A DNA stretch of 64,000 nucleotides from Algibacter sp045066735 (lineage in GTDB: Bacteria > Bacteroidota > Bacteroidia > Flavobacteriales > Flavobacteriaceae), in assembly GCF_045066735.1 (NCBI RefSeq), contig NZ_JBISHH010000021.1:1-64000 (forward strand), written 5' to 3'. The stretch's first letter is position 1; every line of letters starts with the position of its first letter. The notes under the pieces were generated by a model. That model made no database searches. It was not told where the DNA came from and worked only from the letters and a program-made list of their open reading frames with translations. Position numbers and translations under genes: made by a program. Shown here one piece after another: positions 46,193 to 54,949 of the stretch.

Positions 46193-47169
46193 ATAAACAC
46201 GTTATTAAGTAAATGATAATTATTAACGTTTATTTTATAAAAATCTTGCGTGACGGTTCTAGAACCAAAACCCTCTTTCCAAAATTGTAATCCTTTATTA
46301 ATATTTAAACCATTATTTTCATTAGATGTTCCAAAATCAAAATACATTTTATCTTTAAATATTTCCTTAATTAAATAATGATGTAAAAAATCTAAACTTC
46401 CTTTTGCATTATTATTTTCATTTCCAGATATATATTGAGAGTGTGCTACAAACTCAGTTTCAAAAACTGTTGTTCCTGCAACAATTTCATCATTATCATA
46501 CACATTAAATTGCCTAATATTATTTGGGAAACACTTTTTTAATAATGTTATCTCTTCCAAACTATGCACAGGTTTAGCATTGTGCTTCTCCTTTAAGTTT
46601 TTAATAAGAATTGAGTCCCAGAACAACTCGAAATCGCCCTCCTCTTTCACGACTAAATTATGCTTAATAGCTCTTCTGCATCCTTCTAATCTGTTACTCG
46701 AAATGTTTACTCTATTAGTAGCTAAATCAATAACAGACAACGTATCTTTTCTAAATAAGTCCGCTTTCAAAATAAACATTAAATAATCTATTTCTGCAGT
46801 AAAAACACGTGTATATATCACAGGCATTTGTTTTAAAACTAAACTTTTAAAGCCGGCGATACTTAGATATTTTAGTAGCTCCATAAAAACACGAAGTACA
46901 GCATCAAATTTTATTTGTTCTTTTAAGACAAGTCCTCCATAAGTTAACCCTTGATGGGAATAAAGATCCTCATTTAAAACATTAGCTGGTAATACAGCTA
47001 TAAGTTTATTCTTTTTATAAACGAGTAAAGAAAAATCGTGAAATCTGTCTTTATGGTAATCCATAAAATCTCTGTGGAATAAAAAAGTAGCATTCTTTGC
47101 TTTTGCCACAAATTGATTCCATTCCCCATAATTAGAGACTTTATATCTAACAATATTAATATCGTTCAT
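46189..47169 (-). CDS. FemAB/GNAT-fold acyl- or aminoacyl-transferase
   Basis: This 326-residue protein resembles the GNAT-like FemAB family: an N-terminal FLFHRDFMDYHKDRFHDFSLLVYKKNKLIAVLPAN block, a central RLEGCRRAIKHNLVVKEEGDFELFWDSI block, and a C-terminal GNAT part with AGTTVFETEFVAHSQYISGNEN and LDFLHHYLIKEIF. No signal peptide or membrane span. Overlapping with the DegT aminotransferase gene, it may N-acylate the new amino group of the sugar, a role taken by a hexapeptide acetyltransferase (FdtC) in known Fuc3NAc loci. This is inference. Confidence 0.8.
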   Translation of the reverse strand: MNDINIVRYKVSNYGEWNQFVAKAKNATFLFHRDFMDYHKDRFHDFSLLVYKKNKLIAVLPANVLNEDLYSHQGLTYGGLVLKEQIKFDAVLRVFMELLKYLSIAGFKSLVLKQMPVIYTRVFTAEIDYLMFILKADLFRKDTLSVIDLATNRVNISSNRLEGCRRAIKHNLVVKEEGDFELFWDSILIKNLKEKHNAKPVHSLEEITLLKKCFPNNIRQFNVYDNDEIVAGTTVFETEFVAHSQYISGNENNNAKGSLDFLHHYLIKEIFKDKMYFDFGTSNENNGLNINKGLQFWKEGFGSRTVTQDFYKINVNNYHLLNNVFI

Positions 47170-47200
47170 TAAAAAATATATCCAAAATTTACATTAATTG

Positions 47201-48526
47201 TTATTTATTGTGATTTTTTCCTAAAGAAATCTCATTAGAATCTATACCAAATAAAGAGCTCCATAACAAGAGAATAACAATGCCAAAATACATAAGATAA
47301 CTAACAAAATGTGCAAATACTGCACCTTTTACTCCGCCAAACACATCAATAAAATAAACACTTGTAATGTATAGTATAACAACAAGAAACAGTTGTGTTA
47401 AAATATAATGCCAAAACATTTTTTTCGCTAGAAATTGATATGCAATAATCACGGCAAGAATTTTAACAAAATCGCCTAGTAGCTGCCACAAAAATAAATT
47501 TTCTACTGGCTCAAACTCATTAGTAAAAATAAGACTTATTATTGGTGCTTTTAGTGCGTAAATTAGCAAGAAACCTGCAACTAAAATAGGAATTAATATT
47601 TTGTAATATGCAGAAATTTCTTTTCGAAATTTCTTAATGTTAGTAATTTTAGACAAACGAGGCAAAATAGACATCCCTATTACGGACATTACTAACATTA
47701 AATAATATCTAGATACTCGATTCATGGCTTCCCATAAACCTGCTTCTTTATACCCTAAATCGTCAATAATATAAGATCGGATACAAATAGCTACAAGCGG
47801 CATAATTACAGCAGAAAATAACGCCATAATAGAAATTGGCCACATTTTTTTAAAAATATCAAAACTTATATTTTTTACCTGAAGGAGGTTTGCTAAACTG
47901 CGCCTATTAAAAATGCCAACAAGAGTAATTAGAAATATTAAAGACTCTGAAATTACTACGGATATTAATGCACCATCAATTTTACTTTGGTAAATTAAAA
48001 CTAGCGCAATAGAAACGCTTAAAAGTTGCCCCACTATGTTTATTTGACACATAGCCTTATACTTACCAAACCCATTCATTATAGAAAATGAATACATATT
48101 AATAGCATAAAAAGGTAATGCTATAGCAAATATTTGAATAATGTAAGCGTAATTATTATACTCGGGAAATATAAAATTATTGATAGTCTCTGCATTTAAA
48201 TAACAGAGCATGGAGACTGTAATACTAGAAATAAAACCAACATAAAACACCGTAGAGAGTGTTTTACTAAGTAATTTGGCATCTTCCTTAAATTGCGCTA
48301 CATATTTTACAACGGTGTTGTATGCTCCAAAAACAGAAATATTATGAAAAGCGCTTACAAAATTCTCTAAATTACCAATTAGAGCGAAACCAACAGGACC
48401 AATAATTATAGCAATAGCTTTTGAGGTTAAAACACCAGCAAAAATTTTAACAAATACCAATGCCGTTTTCAACGTCATCAATTTTACTAAAACATGTTCT
48501 TTTATATAATCTATTAATTTCTTCAA
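47201..48526 (-). CDS. Wzx-type polysaccharide flippase, second in locus
   Basis: This 441-residue protein has about 12 membrane spans; the N-terminal SKAIAIIIGPVGFALIGNLENFVSAFHNISVFGAYNTVVKYVAQF segment matches O-antigen translocases and parallels the flippase at 43529. The start is a TTG (48526); an ATG 17 codons in is possible. It lies 31 bp upstream of the FemAB-like gene in the same direction. Confidence 0.9.
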   Translation of the reverse strand: MKKLIDYIKEHVLVKLMTLKTALVFVKIFAGVLTSKAIAIIIGPVGFALIGNLENFVSAFHNISVFGAYNTVVKYVAQFKEDAKLLSKTLSTVFYVGFISSITVSMLCYLNAETINNFIFPEYNNYAYIIQIFAIALPFYAINMYSFSIMNGFGKYKAMCQINIVGQLLSVSIALVLIYQSKIDGALISVVISESLIFLITLVGIFNRRSLANLLQVKNISFDIFKKMWPISIMALFSAVIMPLVAICIRSYIIDDLGYKEAGLWEAMNRVSRYYLMLVMSVIGMSILPRLSKITNIKKFRKEISAYYKILIPILVAGFLLIYALKAPIISLIFTNEFEPVENLFLWQLLGDFVKILAVIIAYQFLAKKMFWHYILTQLFLVVILYITSVYFIDVFGGVKGAVFAHFVSYLMYFGIVILLLWSSLFGIDSNEISLGKNHNK

Positions 48527-48683
48527 TTAATATGAGTTTTGTGCTGTTATATTTTGAAGTGGTAATGCTGAGATTATATAGAACTTAATTAATCCTTATT
48601 TATTATAGCTTTTCTTGCAAAACACTTCAAATATACAAAATCATTTAATTCACCATGTTAATTCACTAAGTACTAATGTTATA

Positions 48684-48917
48684 TTATTTTTTAGACTTTA
48701 ACAAGTAAAAAAGATTTACACAAAAGATAGCAACATTTGTAATAACAATGGGTTTAGATAATGGAGATAACATAATACCATAAAACACAAATAGTAAACA
48801 CCCTGCGGAGTTTACTATTCGTAATTTATTTACAGATGTCATTAAAAAGGATATTAAAACGGTAGCCATAGCAGCATACCCTACCCAATCTGTAATTGAA
48901 ATTCCTAAGAATTCCAT
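48684..48917 (-). CDS. Small three-TM membrane protein, YgjV-like
   Basis: This 77-residue protein is almost entirely hydrophobic, with three predicted helices (about residues 8-29, 34-51 and 55-73). The DWVGYAAMATVLISFLMTSVNKLRIVNSAGCLLFVFYGI pattern resembles the YgjV/CBU_0592 small membrane family. Function unknown. It lies 5 bp downstream of typA, probably as a distal gene of that transcript. Similar proteins in public sets are sometimes mislabelled as uroporphyrinogen decarboxylase. Confidence 0.75.
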   Translation of the reverse strand: MEFLGISITDWVGYAAMATVLISFLMTSVNKLRIVNSAGCLLFVFYGIMLSPLSKPIVITNVAIFCVNLFYLLKSKK

Positions 48918-48922
48918 TTATG

Positions 48923-50722
48923 TTATATAGATTTGTTTCTCTTACGGTCTGTTTCACTTAACCAAATTTTACGTAAACGTAAGTGGTTTGGAGTAACTTC
49001 AACATACTCATCTTTTTGAATATATTCTAAAGCTTCTTCTAAAGAGAATTTAATTGCTGGTACAATTTTCGCTTTATCATCTGCTCCAGAAGAACGTACA
49101 TTACTTTGCTTTTTAGCTTTAGTAATATTAATATTCATATCATCCTGACGAGAATTTTCACCAATTACTTGGCCTTCATATATATTCTCACCTGGCTCTA
49201 CGAAAAACTTACCACGATCTTGTAATTTATCAATTGAATAAGGAATTGCTGTTCCATTTTCCATAGAAACTAGAGATCCAGAAATACGTCCAGGAATAGC
49301 ACCTTTTAATGGTTGGTATTCTTTAAAACGGTGTGCCATAATAGCCTCACCAGCAGTTGCAGTTAATAACTGGTTACGTAAACCAATAATACCACGAGAA
49401 GGAATTAAGAATTCACAAACCATACGGTCTCCTTTAGCTTCCATGCTTAGCATTTCACCTTTACGTAAAGTTACAAACTCTACAGCTCTACCAGAAACAG
49501 TTTCTGGAAGGTCAATAGTTAACTCTTCAATTGGCTCACATTTAACACCATCAATTTCTTTAATAATTACTTGTGGTTGTCCAATTTGAAGCTCGTAACC
49601 TTCACGACGCATAGTTTCAATTAAAACCGATAAGTGTAATACACCACGACCAAAAACCATGAATTTATCTGCACTACCCGTTTCACCAAGTTTTAGTGCT
49701 AAGTTTTTTTCTAATTCTTTTTCTAAACGATCTTTGATATGACGAGACGTTACATACTTTCCATCTTTTCCGAAGAAAGGAGAATCGTTAATTGTAAACA
49801 ACATACTCATGGTAGGCTCATCAATTGCGATAGATTTTAAACCTTCAGGATTTTCTACATCAGAAATAGTATCTCCAATTTCAAAACCTTCCACACCAAC
49901 AATGGCACAAATATCACCGGTTTGAACACTTTCTACTTTTTTACGGCCAAGACCTTCAAAAATAAATACTTCTTTAATTCTACTTTTTGTAACAGTTCCA
50001 TCTCTTTTTACTAAAGCGATTTGTTGTCCCTCTACAATGTTTCCTCTTTGAACTCTACCAATCGCAATACGACCAGTAAATGAAGAGAAATCTAAAGATG
50101 TAATTAACATTTGGGTTGTTCCTTCTGGAAAAACAGGCGTTGGTACATGCTCAACAATCATATCCAATAATGGCTCGATATTCGTTGTTGGTTTTTGCCA
50201 ATCATCACTCATCCAGTTGTTCTTAGCCGATCCGTAAACGGTTGGAAAATCCAACTGCCACTCTTCTGCACCAAGTTCAAACATTAAGTCAAATACTTTT
50301 TCATGTACTTCTTCTGGAGTACAGTTTTCTTTATCAACTTTATTTACCACCACACATGGTTTTAAACCTAAATCGATTGCTTTTTGTAATACAAAACGCG
50401 TTTGTGGCATAGGCCCTTCAAAAGCATCTACTAATAATACAACACCATCTGCCATGTTTAAAACACGTTCTACTTCACCTCCGAAATCGGCGTGACCTGG
50501 TGTATCAATAATATTAATTTTTGTATCTTTATATACAACAGAAACGTTTTTAGAAGTAATGGTAATACCACGTTCTCTTTCTAAATCGTTATTATCTAGA
50601 ATTAAATCTCCAGTGTTTTCATTTTCACGAAACAATTGGCAGTGGTACATAATCTTGTCCACTAAAGTTGTTTTCCCGTGATCTACGTGCGCAATAATTG
50701 CGACATTTTTAATATTAGCCAT
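48923..50722 (-). CDS. typA: Translational GTPase TypA/BipA
   Basis: This 599-residue ribosome-binding GTPase acts in 50S assembly and stress adaptation. G motifs: AHVDHGKTTL near residues 10-19, the switch ERERGITI, DTPGHADFGGEVERVL near 74 and NKVDKE near 128. The C-terminal BipA-specific domain contains SRGIIGLRNQLLTATAG and the end KKQSNVRSSGADDKAKI. Length is normal. It has its own -7 box at 50747-50754. Confidence 0.97.
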   Translation of the reverse strand: MANIKNVAIIAHVDHGKTTLVDKIMYHCQLFRENENTGDLILDNNDLERERGITITSKNVSVVYKDTKINIIDTPGHADFGGEVERVLNMADGVVLLVDAFEGPMPQTRFVLQKAIDLGLKPCVVVNKVDKENCTPEEVHEKVFDLMFELGAEEWQLDFPTVYGSAKNNWMSDDWQKPTTNIEPLLDMIVEHVPTPVFPEGTTQMLITSLDFSSFTGRIAIGRVQRGNIVEGQQIALVKRDGTVTKSRIKEVFIFEGLGRKKVESVQTGDICAIVGVEGFEIGDTISDVENPEGLKSIAIDEPTMSMLFTINDSPFFGKDGKYVTSRHIKDRLEKELEKNLALKLGETGSADKFMVFGRGVLHLSVLIETMRREGYELQIGQPQVIIKEIDGVKCEPIEELTIDLPETVSGRAVEFVTLRKGEMLSMEAKGDRMVCEFLIPSRGIIGLRNQLLTATAGEAIMAHRFKEYQPLKGAIPGRISGSLVSMENGTAIPYSIDKLQDRGKFFVEPGENIYEGQVIGENSRQDDMNINITKAKKQSNVRSSGADDKAKIVPAIKFSLEEALEYIQKDEYVEVTPNHLRLRKIWLSETDRKRNKSI

Positions 50723-50746
50723 AATGTGTGCCTTATTTTAAGCCTG

Positions 50747-50754
50747 CAAAGGTA
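50747..50754 (-). promoter_or_regulatory. typA: -7 box of the typA promoter
   Basis: TACCTTTG on the minus strand matches TAnnTTTG, 24 bp before the ATG. Confidence 0.6.
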
Positions 50755-50877
50755 CATGATATTTTCTTATATAGTTAAAAATTTGTTATAATTAAAATCA
50801 AATATAATTTTAAATGCTTGTTTTCGTTATTTTTATAAGAAATTCTCTCTCATAACAATCATTAAAAACATAGTGCC

Positions 50878-51237
50878 ATGAACATAATTAATAAATTTAC
50901 CAAAAGCATACCTTACCTTTATTTTATTGCCATTGCGGCATATTGGTTTACTGCCATTAACCGTACAGAAGGCCTAACGGCATACCCTATTTTATTATTC
51001 GGAATTCCCTTTTTATGGCAAATAATAAAGCCTAATAAAAAATTAAATTTCGCTTTAGGCATCACCTTTGTTTGCTTATCATCCTATTTAATTATTGGCT
51101 ATTTGTCTAAAATTATCGATTTCAGTGATTTAGCATTTAATTCAAACAGCGTAATGCTTACTGCTGGCTTGTTTGTAGTTACAAACTTTATTATGGCCAT
51201 GTGGATTATGAAAAACAGCCTGAGAAGTCGTTTTTAA
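50878..51237 (+). CDS. Small four-TM membrane protein of unknown function
   Basis: This 119-residue protein has four hydrophobic segments (about residues 13-27, 36-51, 57-77 and 92-112) with short loops. I do not recognise a family. It lies between typA (divergent) and kdsA (33 bp downstream, same strand); the -7 box for kdsA sits just past its stop, so the two are probably transcribed separately. Confidence 0.7.
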   Translation: MNIINKFTKSIPYLYFIAIAAYWFTAINRTEGLTAYPILLFGIPFLWQIIKPNKKLNFALGITFVCLSSYLIIGYLSKIIDFSDLAFNSNSVMLTAGLFVVTNFIMAMWIMKNSLRSRF

Positions 51238-51243
51238 TTTGAT

Positions 51244-51251
51244 TATCTTTG
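51244..51251 (+). promoter_or_regulatory. kdsA: -7 box for kdsA
   Basis: TATCTTTG matches TAnnTTTG and lies 19 bp before the kdsA ATG. Confidence 0.5.
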
Positions 51252-51270
51252 TCGCCTAAATTTCAAGTCG

Positions 51271-52089
51271 ATGATACTTCAAGATATTCCCAAAATAAAG
51301 CATACACAATCCAATAATTTCTTTCTTCTTTGTGGCCCTTGCGCCATAGAAGGGGAAGATATGGCTATGCGTATTGCCGAAAAAGTAGTAACAATTACTA
51401 ATAAATTAGAAATTCCTTATGTTTTTAAGGGTAGTTTCAAAAAAGCAAATCGAAGCAGAATTGATAGTTTTACAGGTATTGGTGATGAAAAAGCTCTAGA
51501 AATTTTAGCAAAAGTTTCCGAAGCCTTCGATGTTCCTACAGTAACCGATATTCATGAAATATCCGATGCCGCACTAGCCGCTCAATATGTAGATATTTTA
51601 CAAATACCAGCATTTTTAGTGCGCCAAACCGACTTAGTTGTGGCCGCTGCAAAAACAGGAAAAGTAGTCAACTTAAAAAAAGGACAATTTATGAGTCCGG
51701 AGGCCATGAAACACGCTGTGCAAAAAGTAAAAGATGCAGGCAGTGATAAAGCTTGGATTACCGACCGAGGCACCATGTTTGGCTACCAAGACATGATTGT
51801 AGATTTCCGCGGTATCCCAACCATGAAACAATACGCACCCGTAGTTCTCGATGTAACACATTCTCTACAACAACCAAACCAAACCGCTGGTGTTACAGGC
51901 GGACGCCCAGATATGATAGAAACTATTGCCCGTGCAGGTATTGTAAACAATGTAGATGGTTTATTTATAGAAACCCATTTCGATCCTGCAAATGCTAAAA
52001 GTGACGGTGCCAATATGCTCCACTTAGAAAACTTAGAAAACTTACTAAGCAATCTAGTTAAAATTAGAAAAACAATACAATCACTTTAA
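51271..52089 (+). CDS. kdsA: 3-deoxy-8-phosphooctulonate synthase (KDO-8-phosphate synthase)
   Basis: This 272-residue TIM-barrel aldolase condenses phosphoenolpyruvate with arabinose 5-phosphate to KDO-8-phosphate for LPS inner core. Motifs visible: LLCGPCAIEGEDMAMRIAE, VFKGSFKKANRSRIDSFTGIG, PTVTDIHE, ILQIPAFLVRQTDL, VNLKKGQFMSPEAM, VVLDVTHSLQQP and GLFIETHFDPANAKSDGANML. The conserved Cys in GPCAIE is present. The gene fits the nearby surface-polysaccharide locus and shows that the organism makes KDO-containing LPS. Confidence 0.97.
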   Translation: MILQDIPKIKHTQSNNFFLLCGPCAIEGEDMAMRIAEKVVTITNKLEIPYVFKGSFKKANRSRIDSFTGIGDEKALEILAKVSEAFDVPTVTDIHEISDAALAAQYVDILQIPAFLVRQTDLVVAAAKTGKVVNLKKGQFMSPEAMKHAVQKVKDAGSDKAWITDRGTMFGYQDMIVDFRGIPTMKQYAPVVLDVTHSLQQPNQTAGVTGGRPDMIETIARAGIVNNVDGLFIETHFDPANAKSDGANMLHLENLENLLSNLVKIRKTIQSL

Positions 52090-52110
52090 TAAGGGATAAA
52101 CAAAGTAATA

Positions 52111-52989
52111 ATGAAATCAAACCTACACATAGTAGTACTTTTTATAGGTATTATTAATTTCAGCGCCTTTGCCCAAGATACCGAAATTCTAAAATATACA
52201 GCATCTAACAAAGGTAAATTCTTCGTAAGTTGGGGAGGCAATAGAGATTCGTTCAGTAAATCGGATATTCATTTCGAAGGCGAGAATTACAACTTCACTA
52301 TAAAAGACGCTACAGCACGCGACAAACCAAAAGGTTGGCACCTAGATTACATAAACCCAACTAGAATGACCATACCTCAAACCAATTTTAAAATGGGGTA
52401 TTTCATTTCAGATAAATATTCTATTTCACTAGGCTTAGACCACATGAAATACGTTATGGAACGTGAAAAAACAAGAGTGCTTAACGGCTATATCGATTTG
52501 CCGGCTAAAGGAAGTGTAGACTCACCCATAGAAGGCGAAGGCTATCAATTTAATGGCATATACAATAACGAACCAACGTATTTACCAAAAGATTTTTTAG
52601 GTTTTGAGCACACCGACGGATTAAACTATATTTATACAGAAATTGCTAGACACGATGATATTTCGTCTCTTTTCAACCTTCCAAACACAGATAAATTTCA
52701 AATTAATTTAACCGAAGGTATTGGCGGAGGATTTCTATTACCAAAAACAAACAGTACATTATTATTAAAAGAAACCAACGATGAGTTCCATTTAGCAGGC
52801 TATGGCTTTTCGGCCCGAGCAGGAATTAATTTTACTTTTTTCAAGCATTTCTTTATACAACTCGACTTAAAAGGCGGTTACATCAACATGCCAGATATTC
52901 GCACCACGCAAAACCCTGTCGATCGTGCATCGCAGCATTTCACTTACTTGCAACGCATTGTTTCTTTTGGTGGAATTTTTAGAATTTAA
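52111..52989 (+). CDS. Predicted outer membrane beta-barrel protein of unknown function
   Basis: This 292-residue protein has a signal peptide (about residues 1-21, ending SAFAQ) and a mature part of alternating strands with aromatic residues, including FKMGYFISDKYSISLGLDHMKYVM and an ending ERIVSFGGIFRI-like strand (QRIVSFGGIFRI), which fit an outer-membrane barrel. I do not recognise a named family. It lies 21 bp after kdsA on the same strand and may be read through from it. Confidence 0.75.
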   Translation: MKSNLHIVVLFIGIINFSAFAQDTEILKYTASNKGKFFVSWGGNRDSFSKSDIHFEGENYNFTIKDATARDKPKGWHLDYINPTRMTIPQTNFKMGYFISDKYSISLGLDHMKYVMEREKTRVLNGYIDLPAKGSVDSPIEGEGYQFNGIYNNEPTYLPKDFLGFEHTDGLNYIYTEIARHDDISSLFNLPNTDKFQINLTEGIGGGFLLPKTNSTLLLKETNDEFHLAGYGFSARAGINFTFFKHFFIQLDLKGGYINMPDIRTTQNPVDRASQHFTYLQRIVSFGGIFRI

Positions 52990-52997
52990 AATATTTG

Positions 52998-53170
52998 GGC
53001 GGGTTTTTAAGAAAAATAAAAACCGCGCTATCCGCTATATCTTTTTATAAAACATTTGTAGAAACAAAAACCGATTTGCATGCCGTAAACTCCAAGGTAA
53101 AACTAATGTTTATGGCATTTTATTTTTTACAAAAAGGATGCCGCTACTATCGCTCCCGCATATACCCGCC
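52998..53170 (-). ncRNA. Candidate structured RNA element, copy B
   Basis: On the minus strand the outer arms GGCGGGT and ACCCGCC close a region of 173 nt. Inside, GTAGCGGCATC is followed by CTTTTTGTAAAA, which pairs with TTTTATAAAAAG over 12 positions (one G-U) just before ATATAGCGGATAGCG. An inner stem ATGCCATAAAC/GTTTACGGCAT pairs at 10 of 11 positions. Blocks and layout match copy A (18178-18320). It lies directly downstream of the DUF1801 gene, in its 3' region. Confidence 0.65.
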
Positions 53171-53195
53171 AAATTTATTTGCAACACCACACAAA

Positions 53196-53579
53196 TTACT
53201 TATCAATAAACCAAGCCCTTTTGCTTGTACTTAAAAGTTTTGAGGCAGCATGTAATAACGCCACAAAAACGTCATAATCCAAATCTTCTAAGGTTTTTAA
53301 CTTTATAGATCGAACTTGCTTTCTGTTGTTATCATTCTTTAAAACAGGAAACTCTTTTTCTAGCAAAACACCTTGCACAAAAGCCACATCAACATAATTT
53401 TTCCCTTTAAGGATATTTAAATAAATCATTGGCTTTTTATGACAATTGTAAAACGGAATATTATAACTGTAACGCTCTTCTACCTCTGGTAACGTATTCA
53501 AAATTACGCTTCGCACAAACAACATAATTGCCTGATAAGGTTCTTTCTGGTTTAAAAAGTAAATATCAATCGGATTCAC
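53196..53579 (-). CDS. DUF1801 domain protein
   Basis: This 127-residue protein fits DUF1801 (YdhG-like fold), with YQAIMLFVRSVILNTLPEVEERYSYNIPFYNCHKKPMIYLNI as core. I chose the GTG at 53579, which gives the family-like N-terminus (M)NPIDIYFLNQKEPYQAI; a TTG at 53630 would add an unlikely extension overlapping the promoter region. Function unknown. It diverges from the regulator-CreD module; the palindrome at 53642 could serve both sides. Confidence 0.82.
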   Translation of the reverse strand: MNPIDIYFLNQKEPYQAIMLFVRSVILNTLPEVEERYSYNIPFYNCHKKPMIYLNILKGKNYVDVAFVQGVLLEKEFPVLKNDNNRKQVRSIKLKTLEDLDYDVFVALLHAASKLLSTSKRAWFIDK

Positions 53580-53641
53580 ATTAAGGCGTTTATTTTCAAA
53601 TTTAATAAAAATAAGTAACCAATAATTCAAAATTATTTATT

Positions 53642-53660
53642 TACTTTGCATTTCAAAGTA
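53642..53660. promoter_or_regulatory. 19-bp palindromic operator candidate, site 1
   Basis: TACTTTGCATTTCAAAGTA is a palindrome with one mismatched pair around a central T, 7 bp before the ATG at 53668. It is nearly identical to site 2 in front of creD (54950-54968). It overlaps a TAnTTTG sequence that may be the -7 region. Confidence 0.7.
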
Positions 53661-53667
53661 CTTTTAC

Positions 53668-54276
53668 ATGGAATCAAAAGATTATTTAAAAGACATTTCA
53701 GACATCAAGGATTTAATGAATAAGTCTTCCCGATTTATTTCTTTAAGTGGCTTATCTGGAATTTTAGCAGGAACTTATGCCCTTTTAGGTGCAGCTGTCG
53801 CTTATTGGCTTGTTAATCAATACAGTTACGGTACGCTAATTCTAGATGGTCAAATATTTAGATCTGTTGTGTTTATTTTAGCTTTAGTAGCTATATTCAG
53901 TGCTGCTACAGGATATATACTATCTGCCAAAAAAGCAAAAAAAATGGGAGCAAAAATGTGGGATGCCACATCCAAACGATTAGTTATTAATTTTTTAATT
54001 CCTTTAATTGCAGGCGGATTGTACATTTTAATTATTTTAAGTCATGGAAAGTACGGGCAAACTGGTGGTTTAATGCTTATTTTTTATGGTCTAGCTTTAG
54101 TAAACGCATCTAAGTATAGCATTGGAGACATTCGGTATTTAGGCTACATAGAGATTGTTTTAGGCTTAATTGCCACACTATTACCTGGATACGGCTTTTG
54201 GCTTTGGGTTCTTGGTTTTGGTGTTATGCACATAATCTATGGTAGTATCATGCACTTTAAATACGATGTAAAATGA
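53668..54276 (+). CDS. Multi-span membrane protein of the wHTH-CreD module
   Basis: This 202-residue protein begins with a charged cytoplasmic stretch (residues 1-25) and then has about six hydrophobic segments. No catalytic motif is recognisable. It is preceded by a palindrome and followed with a 4-bp overlap by a small EF-hand-like membrane protein and then by the winged-helix regulator, so it is in one operon with both. A role in envelope or stress response is inferred from the neighbour CreD. Confidence 0.8.
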   Translation: MESKDYLKDISDIKDLMNKSSRFISLSGLSGILAGTYALLGAAVAYWLVNQYSYGTLILDGQIFRSVVFILALVAIFSAATGYILSAKKAKKMGAKMWDATSKRLVINFLIPLIAGGLYILIILSHGKYGQTGGLMLIFYGLALVNASKYSIGDIRYLGYIEIVLGLIATLLPGYGFWLWVLGFGVMHIIYGSIMHFKYDVK

Positions 54277-54608
54277 ACAAAGCAATTATCATTGCAATAA
54301 TTACAACCGTAATTGTTTATGGACTTGGCCTAAGCTATTTATATTATTCCAACGAAAAATATACAGAAGCTGTTGCGTTTTACGACACCAATAAAAATGG
54401 GATTATAGACAACAGCGAAATTAATCAAAACTCTAAAGAGATTGTAAACCAAGGTGCTAAGCGCAAAAGCACAAAACAAGGCGCCGTTATACTAATTCCT
54501 TTTTCAATAATTATTGGAGCCATTGCTTATGCAATAGCCTCACTTTTTTCGAAAATTAAAACGATTAATGATAACGAAATAATAAAATCGAAAAGTAAGC
54601 GAATTTAG
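54273..54608 (+). CDS. Small membrane protein with an EF-hand-like loop
   Basis: This 111-residue protein has membrane helices at about residues 4-25 and 71-92. Between them is DTNKNGIIDNSEI (about residues 39-51), which matches the 12-residue calcium loop of an EF-hand (DxNxNGxIDxxE). With one span at each end, the loop would lie on the outside or in the periplasm. The protein overlaps the preceding gene by 4 bp. I do not recognise a named family. Confidence 0.75.
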   Translation: MNKAIIIAIITTVIVYGLGLSYLYYSNEKYTEAVAFYDTNKNGIIDNSEINQNSKEIVNQGAKRKSTKQGAVILIPFSIIIGAIAYAIASLFSKIKTINDNEIIKSKSKRI

Positions 54609-54612
54609 ATTT

Positions 54613-54906
54613 ATGAGTATAATAACTAATATTAATAAAGCATTCGATCATCGCATTCGATTAGGCATTATGTCTATTTTAATGGTGAACGAGTACGCCG
54701 ATTTTAATATGCTAAAAGAACTTTTAGGAGCTACCGATGGTAATATTGCCAGCCACGCAAAAGCGCTAGAAAAGGTTGAATACATAAAAGTTGAAAAACA
54801 GTTTATTGGTCGCAAGCCAAACACTCGATACTCCACCACAGATTTAGGTCGTGCCGAGTTTAAAAAACATATTAATGCGCTCGAAAAACTAATAAATAAA
54901 AGTTAA
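54613..54906 (+). CDS. Small winged-helix transcriptional regulator
   Basis: This 97-residue protein is a single winged-helix domain: FDHRIRLGIMSILMVNEYADFNMLKELLGATDGNIASHAKALEKVEYIKVEKQFIGRKPNTRYSTTDLGRAEFKKHINAL is the span, with the recognition helix around TDGNIASHAKALEK and the wing around FIGRKPNTRYSTT. It resembles the PF13601-type regulators found next to CreD in Bacteroidota. It probably binds the palindrome present upstream of its operon and of creD. Confidence 0.88.
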   Translation: MSIITNINKAFDHRIRLGIMSILMVNEYADFNMLKELLGATDGNIASHAKALEKVEYIKVEKQFIGRKPNTRYSTTDLGRAEFKKHINALEKLINKS

Positions 54907-54949
54907 CCTTTAGTATAACAAAAATTACAAAATCTTTTTTTTAATCTTT

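Noticed and set aside
51753..52052. Overlapping open frames on both strands within kdsA
   Set aside because: They are shadows of the conserved kdsA frame.
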